From Diogma glabrata (Eukaryota; Arthropoda; Insecta; Diptera; Cylindrotomidae): a DNA stretch of 64,000 bases. Location: NCBI GenBank assembly GCA_963693315.1, contig OY856187.1, positions 382,095,460-382,159,459 on the forward strand. Reading direction: 5' to 3'. Below are positions 13,666 to 25,284 of the stretch, piece by piece. Under the pieces are notes generated by a model. It saw only the letters and a list, made by a program, of their open reading frames with translations. It searched no databases and was not told the origin of the DNA. A program made the translations under genes and the position numbers. Positions within the stretch are counted from its first letter, which is position 1. Every line of letters begins with the position of its first letter.

Positions 13666-15870
13666 GTAATATCAGCCGTGATCGATTTGACTGTAGTAAC
13701 TGAAAAATTCGATGCAATTGCTGTAGTTTTTTCAGTTGTTTCAGTCAACTATCAGCTGCTTTTCTTAGATAAAACAATTATTAGCTGTTATTATAGGTTC
13801 AATTAGAGGATGATATTGTTGGAGCTTAATATATTAATTGTGATTTAATATATTTCGATGTAGGAGTTTTCTGGACCTTAGATTTGTAAAAAAGAAACTA
13901 ACAATATTTTATAAAACTGCTTAATTCATGACTTAACAATATTTTGTTACACGTCCCTGAGCATCTGATTTAGACATTGAGTTGAAGATTGTCGAATCTT
14001 TCAGGAAGTATGTATTAATTGTTCAATATATCGCTTTCTTGAACACCTTCTTAGACAATTGTTTTTTCAAAATGCTGTAAAACGGATTCTTCTAATAGTA
14101 AAACTATATAGGAAGTTCACCCAACAACTTTACTAAATTTTAATATGCATCTTTGTTTATTTGGTGGTTTGACATTTAAAATTTATACGCGTTAAAAACT
14201 ATATAAACTGATTTGACCTTAAATCAACTTTTCTATTGGAGATGATAGAATTCCCCATTTTACTTTATATGTTCAAGTAAAGTGGGCGAAAGTATAAATA
14301 AACAGAACAAATCCAACAACAAATCTAACCGAAATGTTTATCCATAGATAAGACTCGTAGAACTGGATGATTTAACTAATATCTCCTCAATTATGAACAA
14401 AAAAAAAATTTATTTGTTATTTCCAAATAATATCGATATATACATACAGGATATAATAGTAAAATTAAATTAAATGAATTTAATAATATATGAACATGCA
14501 AAATATAGTTTTCAAGGAAACTAATAAAAGTTTTGTTAAACAAACAAAAACATTCAAAATTCCAGATAGATATCGGTACACAAACGTGATATTTGAGATA
14601 ATATGGATTTGCTGAAAAACAAATAATAGAATAGACAAAAACAGTAAATACAAATTTAATCTATTTGCTGTATCCTGATAATATTATAGACATTCATACC
14701 ATTAGCTGTGTTTTTTCTTTAAATAAAATAATCCAACGAAATCGCTTTATTTGAAGTTTTCCGTACTACACTCTATATATACGTAAGCCACGATAATGAA
14801 TAGTAAGATTTATATACTTTATCAATTTAACTGATCTTCTGTGGCAGCATGGGTACGTTTGAAACTTGTTTGTTAGTCTTCTGCCAAAACTTTTTGTAAA
14901 ACTTCTATATCCGCCTATACTGCACTTACTTCTGCACTTATTTTCAATTCCAAAGTTACTTCTTTGTTGAAAAAAAGAGAAAATTTGGTTAGTCGGAATA
15001 GAGACGAAACAATCAAAAAAGTTGCGCTCTGCAAATAAACTGAAACCGGTATACAACACCAGTGTGTTATAGAGAAAAACAAAACATGGCTCATTTTGCA
15101 TGAATAAAGCGAACAACAACCAGTTAATTTTATGGGATCCAAAAGGACTTCATAATTGCCACCATGTGATTAATTTATTTCTTATTTTTCATAATGGCTG
15201 GAAAATCAAATCAAGAAGCCGATAAAATAAAAAATTTGAACCATTTCTAATTTTCCTCACTAGTTTTGACACAAGGTGGCTAATACAAAAAACAATAGTT
15301 AAGAGAAAAATATTGCCACACTCAAAAGGGAAGCAATGCTTCCCTAGCAAATAATAAAACGTCGCCTTTAGTATAAAGCAACCTTTTTGGACCGTGCTGC
15401 CTTAAAACCATAAAAACGTTTGGATAGTACCATGTAGTATAAAATAACGATCTATATACGCATGAAGGGATAAGTTTTTGTTGATTTGTAATTTCTTTTA
15501 ATCTTTGATCCACGGGCATGATAACCTTTAATACTCTAGACTCTGTTATTGAGATATGGCCCAACGTTACAAAGTATATACCACTTGGGAAATATTTGGT
15601 GTGCTGGCGAATGAACAGTATGCAGTCAACGGGAACACTCTCTTAATTATAGGATAGTTATAACGTCTTAGTTATAGGATATTACTTGATTGTGAAACGC
15701 TTCTTGCTTGGTTAAAGATCCTTCACGTAATTATTTATCTGGGCTGTAATCACTGATGATGTCATTGCGTAACACTGATCAAGAAATATGCCACTATCTG
15801 CAAATTTTGCTCCTCGAAATAATTTGATTTATAACTTTGTTTTTATTTTTATTTTCTATATTCTGTCATG
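13666..15870. other. No gene recognised
   Basis: AT-rich. Frames of 75-117 codons on the minus strand at 14766-15142 overlap each other in different frames and show no domain, so I do not call them genes. The hairpin GGGAAGCAATGCTTCCC near 15330 has a diverged relative near 39112, and both are followed by similar sequence (CCATAAAAACGTT, TAACGATCT). That suggests a low-copy repeat. Confidence 0.45.
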
Positions 15871-15877
15871 AAATATA

Positions 15878-15998
15878 ACATTGGGTGGAATGCATAAACC
15901 TAGTAACTAGGCTTTTTAAGTGTTTACTACATTTATTATATATAAAAAACCTAGCATTAAAAACTCTAGCTACTAGGTTTTATGCATTTCACCCAATA
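15878..15998. mobile_element. Short palindromic MITE
   Basis: Left arm ATTGGGTGGAATGCATAAAC followed by CTAGTAACTAG. The right arm, read as its complement, is ATTGGGTGAAATGCATAAAA followed by CCTAGTAGCTAG. The arms are about 35 bp, the total about 120 bp, and there is no coding capacity. The flanks are AT-rich (AAATATA on one side, TCATATTTA on the other), so the target duplication is unclear. Family R copy E begins directly to the right. Confidence 0.8.
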
Positions 15999-16007
15999 TG
16001 TCATATT

Positions 16008-17435
16008 TACTTTGGTCTGAAAGACACAAGTATTACATTCATGAGCCAAAAGTTAAATTCTTACCCCCACTTTTTCTGACATTTCTCGACGTTTTAGGAC
16101 CTACTGATTCTAAAAAAGCAAAGAAAAAATGTATGTCTGTCTGCCGGCCGGCTGGCCGTCTTACCTACAAAATCTAGAAAACCGCTGGAGGGATTTCAAA
16201 AATTTTTCTTTCTAAAAATAGATATACTCAAGGGACAGGTCCGAAAGGACGCTGTGTTCGATAACTGTACCGGAGTGTGTCAAAAAAATCTTTAAGTGTG
16301 TCAAAAATAGCAAATTTTCATATTTTTCGCTTAAAAAACATTCATTTTAAGTGATTAAGAGTAGGAACATTGAATTTGGAGCAATCTTAATGGTAGGGGT
16401 TGGTATGTGGGATCAAAAACTAGATTATTGCATTATAAGTTTGTCAAAAAAATGTTGTCAAGTGTGTCAAAAAAAGAATTTAATTTATTTTTTAACCCAA
16501 TTTTTTGGAAAAAATAAAATTAATTATTTGTATGATATGAAATTTTATTATTACTATAGAGAATTATGATATTATAAGTTTGTCAAAAAATGTTGTCAAA
16601 TGTGTCAAAAGAATGATTTTCATTTATTTTTTTAGAAAAAAATAATATTAGTTATTTGGATGAAATTAAATGTAATGAACATGAAATTATTATTATTGAG
16701 AATTTTATTGCATTATTAGTTTGTCAAAAAAATATTATCAAGTGTGTCAAAAAATGATTTCATTTATTTTTTGTCAATTTTTTGGAAAAAAAATTTAGTT
16801 GATTTTATGACGTAAATGTAATTGAATATGAAATTGGACATGGAAATTTTTGGATTTGTTATGGTTTTTAAAATATTTTTGGAATTTTGAAAAAAGTTTG
16901 TATTTTTGATTTTGTAAAAATTTTGCAATATTTTTAGAATTTTTGAAAAAGTATTAATATTTCATTTTGATATAATTTTTGCAATTTTTTGGAATTTGGA
17001 AAGAAAAAATTAGAATTTTTGAATTTGTTAATTTTATATATATATATTTTTCTAATTTTGAGAATAGTTTCAATTTTTGATTTTGTAAGAAGTTTTGGAA
17101 TATTTGTAGAATTTTGAAAAATTTTTAATTTTTGATTTTATTATAATTTTGGCATTTTGAAAAAAATTTCAATTTTTGATAATTTTATAATTTTTGCAAT
17201 ATCCTTAGAATTTTTAGAATTTTGGAAAAAGTTTGAAGTTTTGAATTTTTAATAATTTTTGGAATATTTTTAAAATTTTGAAAAAATTTGGATTTTATTT
17301 AATTTTTACAATATTTTTGGAATTTTGAAAGAAATATGAATTTGTGATTTTGTAATATTTTTTCGAAACAATAAATGGGAGGTTTAAGAGTAGTTTGCTG
17401 ATTGAATCATCCTTTCACTAAATTATGTTAATTGT
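16008..17435 (+). repeat. Family R copy E
   Basis: Starts with TTGGTCTGAAAGACACAAGT and the CCCCCACTTTTTCTGACATT block, has a GCCGGCCGGC patch, tandem GTTTGTCAAAAA units and AT-rich short repeats. It ends with the AGTAGTTTGCTGATTGAAT/CACTAAATTATGTTAATT segment also present near 11605-11640 in copy C. It lacks the CAGAGCTGTGAG terminal block. Confidence 0.85.
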
Positions 17436-19119
17436 AATGAATAGCCTGGGACAACGCCTGAACGTAGTGTATTATAGTCACCGATTCATTAGTTATCATT
17501 TTGATTAACCTATGTAGCTCGGAATAGTTTCTCATCCATCCACCATCAATAGTCATATTTTCTTATAGTCTCCGTAACCCATAGTTTTTTTTTATATATA
17601 AACCTTAATATTTAATTTTACAACCCTCTAATATTGATTCATAATACGTTTCCATCCGCTTTGTTTTATCATACTACCTGAATTTGGATTGTATAAACAC
17701 TACCGTTTTTAATCATCGAAGTTTTCAAACCTATAAACAGCTGTGCGTATTTGTCCAATCGTCACAATAAAAGAATTATTGTCCTACCATTCGTTAAGCA
17801 TTCGATTTCCTGTATGGGTATTCTTATCAAATTGTCTTTCCGTTAAGGATCTGAATTTCACTGTAATACTGTTGTAGATTGTTGTTTCGCGATACATAAA
17901 CATTCTAAAAATCGATTAAACTTACGTTTTATTCATATTAAATCATTGATATTTCTTACTAATGTGTCAGAAATAATTTGTTTCGCAAAATTGTTTTTTT
18001 TTTGCAATGGTCAGTATTACAAAGTAACCGCCCGTTTCGTTTTATCGAAAAAAAGATCCTAACATTGATTTACATAATTAATTTCCTTACATCAGAAACC
18101 CTTTCTTCGAATGTTTCGAAGTCAAAACGGCTATATAATGAACGACTGTACAATCGTTTTTCTCTGAGTTCAATTAGCGATTCACATAGTGCTCGCTTAA
18201 AGCTATTACTTTTGGATTCGGGGGTTTGACGTCTGACAGTTCGGGAAGAGTTACAAGTAAAATACGGTCGAGTTGATAAAGTAAATTAAATGTTTTTTAA
18301 TACGGTTTCTCTTTATTCAAGAAATAATATAATATTATAAAAAAAAAATAATCTATATGTTTGTGCCGTAGTCAGTGCGATATTTTTTGTATTTCCGTTG
18401 TTATTACTGGACGAGTTGTTATGTGAATTTTATTATGTACCCGTGTAAGTAGTAAATCCAGTTTGGACTTAATTGTGTTTTGAGTTATGAAAATCAAAGC
18501 CCAGTCGGCAGTAAAATTATAATTTAATCTTTAAGTTTGTTCCGTGTTCAGTAACATTGTTTCTTATTGTCTATTTATTGATAGTCGAATGTTCATACAA
18601 AAAGTATTCTTTTAATCCGTAAAAATAAAGTTAATGAAGTCATTTGTTTTTGGTGTGACGGTAAAATTAAAGTAAATGCATTTGTGTTGATGGAGAAAAT
18701 GTTTTATGAGCCCTAAAGAATTACAGTATGATTCTGGTATCGTCGTGGCGATTAGCAAAACGAGATTGAAACAAAAAAAAAACTATGCTATATGTTAGTG
18801 CCGATAAAAAAGAGACCTTGAAGCTCTGTCTATTTATTGCATGTCAGTAGACGATAAAACGAGAACATTCGGTTTTTTTATCTTTTCTGTGCGGGAATTA
18901 TTTAGTGTAATTGTTCTTCAATTATTTCTAACTGTTTGTACACATAATCTTGGTTATAAATTGTGAACTAAGGAATAATATACACCTACCGAAGTTGAAT
19001 TGTTTTCAGTTCAACCTAATTTATAGTCAAATTTATAAGAACGAGTGGCTTATCCAACCTGAATTCATTACGATGCAATCCTGAATTACATCCAACTAAT
19101 TGTTATACATATTGATACT

Positions 19120-19121
<2 letters not shown>
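17436..19121. other. No gene recognised
   Basis: AT-rich, with one 83-codon frame (17978-18229) without recognisable features. A TATATAA at about 18132 followed by GAGTTCAATTAG could resemble a core promoter, but nothing downstream supports a gene. TGTTTGTGCCGTAGTCAGT near 18360 and GTTTGTTCCGTGTTCAGTA near 18535 may be a diverged duplication. Confidence 0.4.

Positions 19122-19210
<89 letters not shown>
19122..19210. repeat. (TA)n microsatellite
   Basis: About 89 bp of pure TA dinucleotide. No transposon end is visible next to it. Confidence 0.97.
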
Positions 19211-19212
<2 letters not shown>

Positions 19213-19379
19213 GACACTCTGTTTCAAAATAGGTCATATAGGTCATAGAATTTAATAATCAACTACACCTAAGTTTATTGTATATGCTCCGAGTTATAAA
19301 TTAAAGAAAATTATATCTATATCGCCCGAGTTTTTTTTATAATCGTTAAAGTATCCGTCTGGGAGGTGAAATATTATTG

Positions 19380-20215
19380 CAGCGCAACGTTCTACAATAT
19401 CATATCAAAGTTCATACAACGTATTTTCATCCAACTGATATCATCAGTGTCAACTTTTACAACAAAGTTGGATACAACTTTTATGTTAGCATATCAAAGA
19501 TTATACCACGTATTTTCATCCAACTTATATCATCATTGTCCAATTTTACAACGAAATTTTACATCATATTTATCTTATCATTAACAAGTTTCACCACGTA
19601 TTTTGGTACAATGTTTCTATCATCGGTTTCAACTGTGACAACGAATTTTTGTACAATATTTGCATCATCATTGGCACCATTGGTAGCGAATTTTATTTAG
19701 CTACAAATTATTACCTCGTACTTTCAACGCATGCACCAATATTGGCCATTTATTCAACGTTTTTATATACAAGTTTTTGCATGGTATTTTCCACATATTC
19801 GGCTGTATTTGCAAATTTATTCAACGTTTATATATACCAAGTTTTACATTGTATTGGCAACGTGTCCCGCCGTATTTGCAAATTTGTTCAACTTTTATTG
19901 ATACCAATCGTTACATTGTATTTTCAACGTGTTCATATTTACAATTGATTCAACGGTTATATATACAAATGTGTACCTCGTAATTTCAACGCATTTAACT
20001 AAATCTACAAATTTATTCAACGTTCACATATACCCATTGCTACATTGTATTTTCAACGTACTCCACGATTCTTGCTATATTTTTAACGATTATTTATGCA
20101 AATTGTTACATTGTGATTTCAACGTGTTCAACTATATTTGCAATTTATTCACCGTTTACTTATACAAATTGTTACATCGCATTTTTAATCAACGTATTTG
20201 TATACAACCATGCTG
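19380..20215 (+). repeat. Degenerate tandem array, about 66-bp unit
   Basis: TTTATTCAACGTTTATATAT-like motifs followed by TTACATTGTATTTTCAACGT recur near 19756, 19820, 19887, 19951, 20017, 20082 and 20148, a step of about 66 bp. The first third shows a related but more diverged form (CACGTATTTTCATCCAACTT). Overlapping reading frames of 68-107 codons run through it in two or more frames because the units lack stops. I treat these as repeat-driven, not genes. Confidence 0.85.
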
Positions 20216-20304
20216 ATGGAGGGCTGAAATAACTGGGAGTTAGAGGCCTGGAGGATATAACCATGGGGTGAGTGTAACTGAATTATTTCTATTTGTTCTT
20301 ATGA

Positions 20305-20615
20305 TTTAGGGGTGTGAATGAGTGTATGTGTGTGAGCGTATGTGAGTGAATGTGGGGGTTGAACGTGCTGACCGTGGTTCTTTCGTAAAAAGGGGTCGCC
20401 AGAGTCTCATCTTTTTCACTTGTATTTTTTTCCATTTCTGTTAATTCATGAAAATTGCGTACATGTCTGCATTTGTGCTGAAGCAGCAGGTTTATAACAT
20501 CTCAAACCCACGATGGCTGAGCCTTAGTCGTTACGGCATTACAAAAAATCTAGGTACGCATCCTGCTAAGCCATTCTCATCCTTTGATGAGAGGGCACTT
20601 CATTACATAATAAAT
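20305..20615 (+). repeat. Interspersed repeat Z, forward copy
   Basis: Shares an ordered set of blocks with the reverse complement of 32670-32990: CGTGGTTCTTTCGT, GGGGTCGCCAGAGTCT, a GCTGAAGCAGCAGG-type block, AATCTAGGTACGC..CCTGCTA, and CTTCATTACA. The two copies are clearly diverged. No coding or terminal structure is recognised; an old LTR is possible. Confidence 0.65.
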
Positions 20616-20621
20616 GATCTA

Positions 20622-20663
20622 TTATAATTTTCCGGCTGTGAGATTTCAGCCCCTCCATATTTT
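20622..20663 (+). repeat. Family R end fragment
   Basis: TATAATTTTCCGGCTGTGAG followed by ATTTCAGCCCCTCCATATTT matches pieces of the R terminal block with the segment between them deleted. It lies about 100 bp from copy F in the opposite orientation. Confidence 0.75.
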
Positions 20664-20763
20664 TTCATTCAATCCATTAACTATGATAAAAAAAGTGATG
20701 AATTAATTTAAACATAATCTTGTTTTATTGTTTAAATAATATTACATCATATAACAACTTAGG

Positions 20764-21935
20764 GAGGGGCTGTAACCTCAACGCTCTGAGATATCAAGAC
20801 TTTGGTCTGGGTTAAGGATTTTAATATAATTTTCGTCAAAAACTTTTATGAGGACATGGTTTTTAGTTTTGGGCAGCGATGTATATCAAACAAAACTCTC
20901 TGTTAAAGTACAAGTATTTTTTATCTCTGTTTAGAAATTTATTACAAAACTAACCCGAAACATCAATACGTTGCCGGAAAATTGTAATCAAAATTCCAAA
21001 AATATTGTCAAATTGAATAAAATCAAACTTTTTTCATAATTCCAAAAATATTTCAAAAATTAGAATAAAATCAAATATTTAAACTTTTTCTAAATTCCAA
21101 TAATATTCCAAACATTCTTAACAATTTAAACTTTTCCAAAATTTTAAAAATATTGCAAAAATTATTACAAATCAAAATTGAAAATTTTTTTAAAATTCAA
21201 AAAATTATAATAAAATCAAAAATTAAAAAGTTTTCAAAATTCTAAAAATATTCCAAAAATTCTTACAGAATCAAAAATTAAAACTTTTTCCAAAATTCTA
21301 AAAATATTGCAAAAATTATTACAAAATCAAATATACAAACTTTTTTCAAAATTTCAAAAATATTTCAAAAACTGTAACAAATTCAAAAATTTCCATGTCC
21401 AATTTCATTTTCAATTACATTTACGTCATAAAAACAGCTACATTTTTTTTTTCAAAAAGTTGGCTAAAAAAATAAATGAAATCATTATTTGACACACTTG
21501 ACATTATTTTTTTGACAAACTAATAATGCAATAATCTAGTTTTTGATCTCACATACCTTCAATGTTCTTACTCGTAATCACTTAAAATGAATGTTTTTTA
21601 AGCTAAAAATATGAAAATTTGCCATTTTCGACACACTTAATGATTTTTTTGACACACTTCCGGTACAGTTATTGAACACAGCGTCCTTTCAAACCTGTCT
21701 CTTGAGTATACCTATTTTTAGAAAAAAATTTTTGAAATCCGTCCAGCGGTTTAACCTGCAGCATAGATAATGACGGCCAGCCGGCCAGCAGACCGACATA
21801 CATTTTTTTTTGCTTTTTTAGAATCAGTAGGTCCTAAAACGTCCAGAAATGCCAAAAAAAGTGGGGGTAAGAATTTCACTTTCGGCTCATGAATGTTATT
21901 CTTAAGTCTTTCAGACCGAAGTAAAATTTGCGATA
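20764..21935 (-). repeat. Family R copy F
   Basis: Reverse-oriented copy. It starts with GGAGGGGCTGTAACCTCAAC, passes through AT-rich short repeats and one or two GTTTGTCAAAAA units, then the CGGCCAGCCGGCC patch near 21774. It ends with CACTTTCGGCTCATGAATGT and CTTAAGTCTTTCAGACCGAAG at about 21920. The tandem array is shorter than in copy B. A 143-codon minus-strand frame at 21751-22182 crosses the R end into the next repeat and is not a gene. Confidence 0.9.
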
Positions 21936-22054
21936 TTAATAGCTTATACGGGCCAATTTTGTTAGGTTCCATGAAAAAATGATTGAGCCAACGTTTGGTT
22001 TCAATAGGAGAGGTAAAAGCTGCCATAACGGCTTCTTTGGGATCAATTTGGCAA

Positions 22055-22470
22055 AAATTTGACAAAAATAATTCATAGCTCCCCCTGAACCCTAGAGTGG
22101 TCAAATGTGTGACCAGGTCTCTAAAATTTCTTTCGAGTAAATCTACCCTCTGTCTGAGACCCTTCCGGGGGTTCACATACAAATAGTTGAAAAATTGATT
22201 TTATGTCTAAATTCGAGGTGACTGCCCAAAAGTGACCCTAGAGGTGTCAAATGTATGACCAGGTCCTAATATTTTTTTATTTCCTACCAACACACTTGCC
22301 CTCTTTCTACCACCCTTCTGGGAATTCACGTACAAAATTTTCAAAAAATGCATGTTAAAAAACAATTCGTAGCTCCGGGACAACCCCTAGATGGGTCAAA
22401 CGTAAAACCAGGTTTTATAGTTTTCAAATTTATACCATTTCCTATTAAATCACCTACCCCCTTGATGTGG
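22055..22470 (-). repeat. Degenerate tandem repeat, about 150-bp unit
   Basis: Units carry AATTCATAGCTCC, CCCTAGAGGTGTCAAATGT, GACCAGGTC and CACCCTTCTGGGGGTTCAC-like blocks, with starts near 22067, 22205 and 22365. A further part-unit lies at 24775-24890, beyond the hAT-like MITE, so the array once extended further or was copied. Confidence 0.75.
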
Positions 22471-22639
22471 CGACGACGAAAGGTGGACTGTATTGAATGA
22501 TGACAAATGTTGGTTGGCACATCACATTCCAACACAAAGATAAAATTTACAATTGCATTCCAAAAGATTAAACAGTTCTGAGCAGCAATTAAATCTTGAC
22601 AATGACGCTCAGCACATAAAGTGACGGTGAATAGCTTCG

Positions 22640-23475
22640 CACATGAATGGTTGAATAATTGATTATATAAACTGATCAGTATGCAGAATGATGACGAATA
22701 AATAGTACAGAAAAAATTGACGAAGAATAAGTGTACGATTAATACTCGTGTACAGTTGACTTGTGTATAACTAGACGATGATTACAACAATACATGAGAT
22801 GTTCAGTAATTAATTATATATAGGTGATCAGCATGCAACATAATGATGACTAACTAGCACATAACAAATTGACGACGATAACTGTGCAATTAATACTAAT
22901 GAACAGTTGACTTGAAAATAACTGGACGATGATTACAACAGTACATAAGATATTCAATAAATAATTATATATAGATGATCGGCATGCAACATAATATTGA
23001 CGAAATAGCACGTATAACCAATTGACGACGACGACTGTGCAATTAATGCTTATGTACAGTTGATTGGTATATAACTAGACGATGATTACAACAATAAATA
23101 AGATATTCAATAAATGATTATATATAGATGATCGGCATGCAACATAATAATGAAGAAACAGCACATAACCAATTGACGACGATAACTGTGCAATTAATAC
23201 TTATGTACAGTTGACTTGTATATAACTGGACGATGATTACAACAATACATAAGATATTCAATAAATAGTTATATATAGATGATCTGCATGCAACATAATA
23301 TTGACGAAATAGCACATAACAAATTGACGACGATGACTGTGCAATTAATGCTTATGTACAGTTGCCTTGTATAACTAGACGATGATTAAAACAGTACATA
23401 AGATGTTTAATGAATAACTATATAGTATGGTTGGTCGGCATGCAGCACGAAAATGAATAGATTAGACGATGCTTA
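22640..23475. repeat. Tandem array, 152-bp unit, 5+ copies
   Basis: GCATGCAACATAAT-type motifs lie near 22679, 22831, 22983, 23134, 23286 and 23438, giving spacings of 151-152 bp. Each unit also has AAATTGACGACGATAACTGT, ACAGTTGACTTGTATATAAC and GGACGATGATTACAACA. The units differ by only a few bases, so the array is young or homogenised. The unit length is in the usual range for arthropod satellites. Confidence 0.95.
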
Positions 23476-24414
23476 CAACCCAATCGATGGCGGCAATATA
23501 CATGCAACAAAGAAAAATATTAACAGTAATTTACAACAGAAGTTCAACTCACTGCACCTCGAGGTTAACCCCATTGATACAATCAACTGATTCGCTGAAG
23601 CACGTCACCAATAAAAAACACATTTAATCGAACAATTTTTATAAACATGTAATTAATTTACACATAAATCACGGACCGCGACATTACAACTTGACGATAC
23701 AAAAATATTAATTTAAATAAATAAAATTTGGCTTAACTACGAACGTTTTAATAAATCAAAAATAAATAAGAGATTTATGATGCCAAAACAATCCATTTTA
23801 TATCGAAAATATATCTCCAAGCCACGTCTATCCTTGGAGACAAAAAACTATATCTCGTTTATGTCAAACTCGAAAAGAATCGAAAAATCATAATACATTT
23901 ACCGAACGCAAATAATTGCTTATCTTTTATTTTCGCTTTGAAATGTTTTGTCGAACGCAGTTGTTATTTACATTAATGACGCATTTGTGACAAAGACGGA
24001 TTGTTTTGGTACACCGTATTTGTATTATTATTATTTGGTATTATAATTTTTTACTTAATTAACTTGATAAATCTTACTTAAGATTTTTAAATTTTCTAGT
24101 GCAAACAGTGAACTTAAATTAAAATTTATACTGTCTTGAGATCAGCTGATGATTTTCGAATATAAGTATATTCGCAGAAGCAAAAGAACATTATAATTAG
24201 CTTTTATTTTTATTTTCAGAACAAATCAAGCAGCTGATCCCAAATTTAATTGCTTAACATAAGTGAATTGAAGAATGTAATATCATTATGTGAATTTTAC
24301 TCTTTTTTAAAAATAAATTTAATTGAATTGTAGAGTATTTTGTTTTTGCTTGTATAATCTTCATTTTTTAAATTTTGATGTTTTAGGGAATCTTCATGTA
24401 ACTCACAGTAATGC
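23476..24414. other. No gene recognised
   Basis: AT-rich sequence with no coding frame, transposon end or RNA gene that I can identify. Confidence 0.45.
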
Positions 24415-24422
24415 TTGAACAC

Positions 24423-24771
24423 TAGGGCGGGCCAATTTGTATGGAGTCGAAAAATTCGATTAGAGCCGCCCCCTAGAAAAATTAATAAGTTTTTCGATAA
24501 AATTGATCTTTATTTTATTTTTTTCAACAGAAATTCAACTTAAAAAATAAGAACATGTGTAAAAATAAAAAAAAATGAATTTAGTGAGAAAAAAAGCGAA
24601 ATAAGTTATTTTTGAAAGTCTTTCTTTTTTTTTCTCGAAATCATTTTTTGAAAAGTGGGAGACTCGAAAATCGAGATAGACCTATGGTGCCTTCACCAAA
24701 GTTGCTTAGAATTGTCCATAGAATCATCCTAGGGGGCGGCTCTAATCGACAAAAAATTTGGCCCGCCCCAA
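24423..24771. mobile_element. hAT-like MITE, about 349 bp
   Basis: The left end TAGGGCGGGCCAATTT is complementary to the right end AATTTGGCCCGCCCCAA. A second inverted block follows, TCGATTAGAGCCGCCCCCTA. TGAACAC occurs on both sides (24416-24422 and 24772-24778), with one more base differing (T/A), which fits a 7-8-bp target duplication typical of hAT elements. There is no transposase. The subterminal CGCCCCCTAGAAAAATT is shared with the foldback at 9188-9939. It is inserted in the about 150-bp repeat seen at 22055-22470. Confidence 0.8.
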
Positions 24772-24778
24772 TGAACAC

Positions 24779-25280
24779 CCCTATTTGCCACCCTTACGAG
24801 GGTTCCTATACAAAAAACTAAAAAAATGTTTAAAAAATGTTAAAAAATAATTCATAGCTCTCCCGGGGTGACCACTAGAGGGGTAGCGAAATCCGAAATT
24901 CGACGTCCACACCCTGCTTCCTGGTTAATGCTGACAGAATTAGGTTGGTGTACAGGAGACAAGCAGAGTAAAAACTGCTTAGCCAACCACGGTACATCAC
25001 GGCAAAATGATGCCTTAAAACCAATGCTACTCAAACGTCTGTTCTCCATGTTAGAGGCGGCTTGAAGCGGGCGTCTATCTTGGATTGAGCGGCTCACTAT
25101 ATAAAGGGGTAAAACTGTTGTTTCTGGTAACCTTAAAATGCCAAACGGACCCATTCACGACAATTTGGGTTGGGCCTAAGGTTAACACCATAACCCCGGA
25201 AAAAAAACTTTGTTAAATTTGTAAATCAGAAAGAGAATAACTGCAGATTTAAAAATAGAATTTTACCTGGACGCAAAAAA
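24779..25280. other. Repeat remnant, then LINE-proximal sequence
   Basis: 24779-24890 is a unit of the 150-bp repeat. From about 24900 the GC content rises and the sequence continues without a break into the LINE coding remnant, so it may be the LINE 5' untranslated region. I cannot locate the true LINE 5' end. Confidence 0.4.
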
Positions 25281-25284
25281 GGAT

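Noticed and set aside
14766..15142. Overlapping minus-strand frames of 75 and 117 codons
   Set aside because: They overlap in different phases, have no recognisable domain, and lie in AT-rich DNA.
17978..18229. 83-codon frame with an upstream TATA-like sequence
   Set aside because: No conserved motif, and the TATA lies inside, not upstream of, the frame.
21751..22182. 143-codon minus-strand frame
   Set aside because: It runs from family R copy F into a different repeat, so it crosses a repeat boundary.
22640..23475. CRISPR-like regular spacing
   Set aside because: Units of 152 bp are repeated along their whole length with no unique spacers, and the DNA is eukaryotic.
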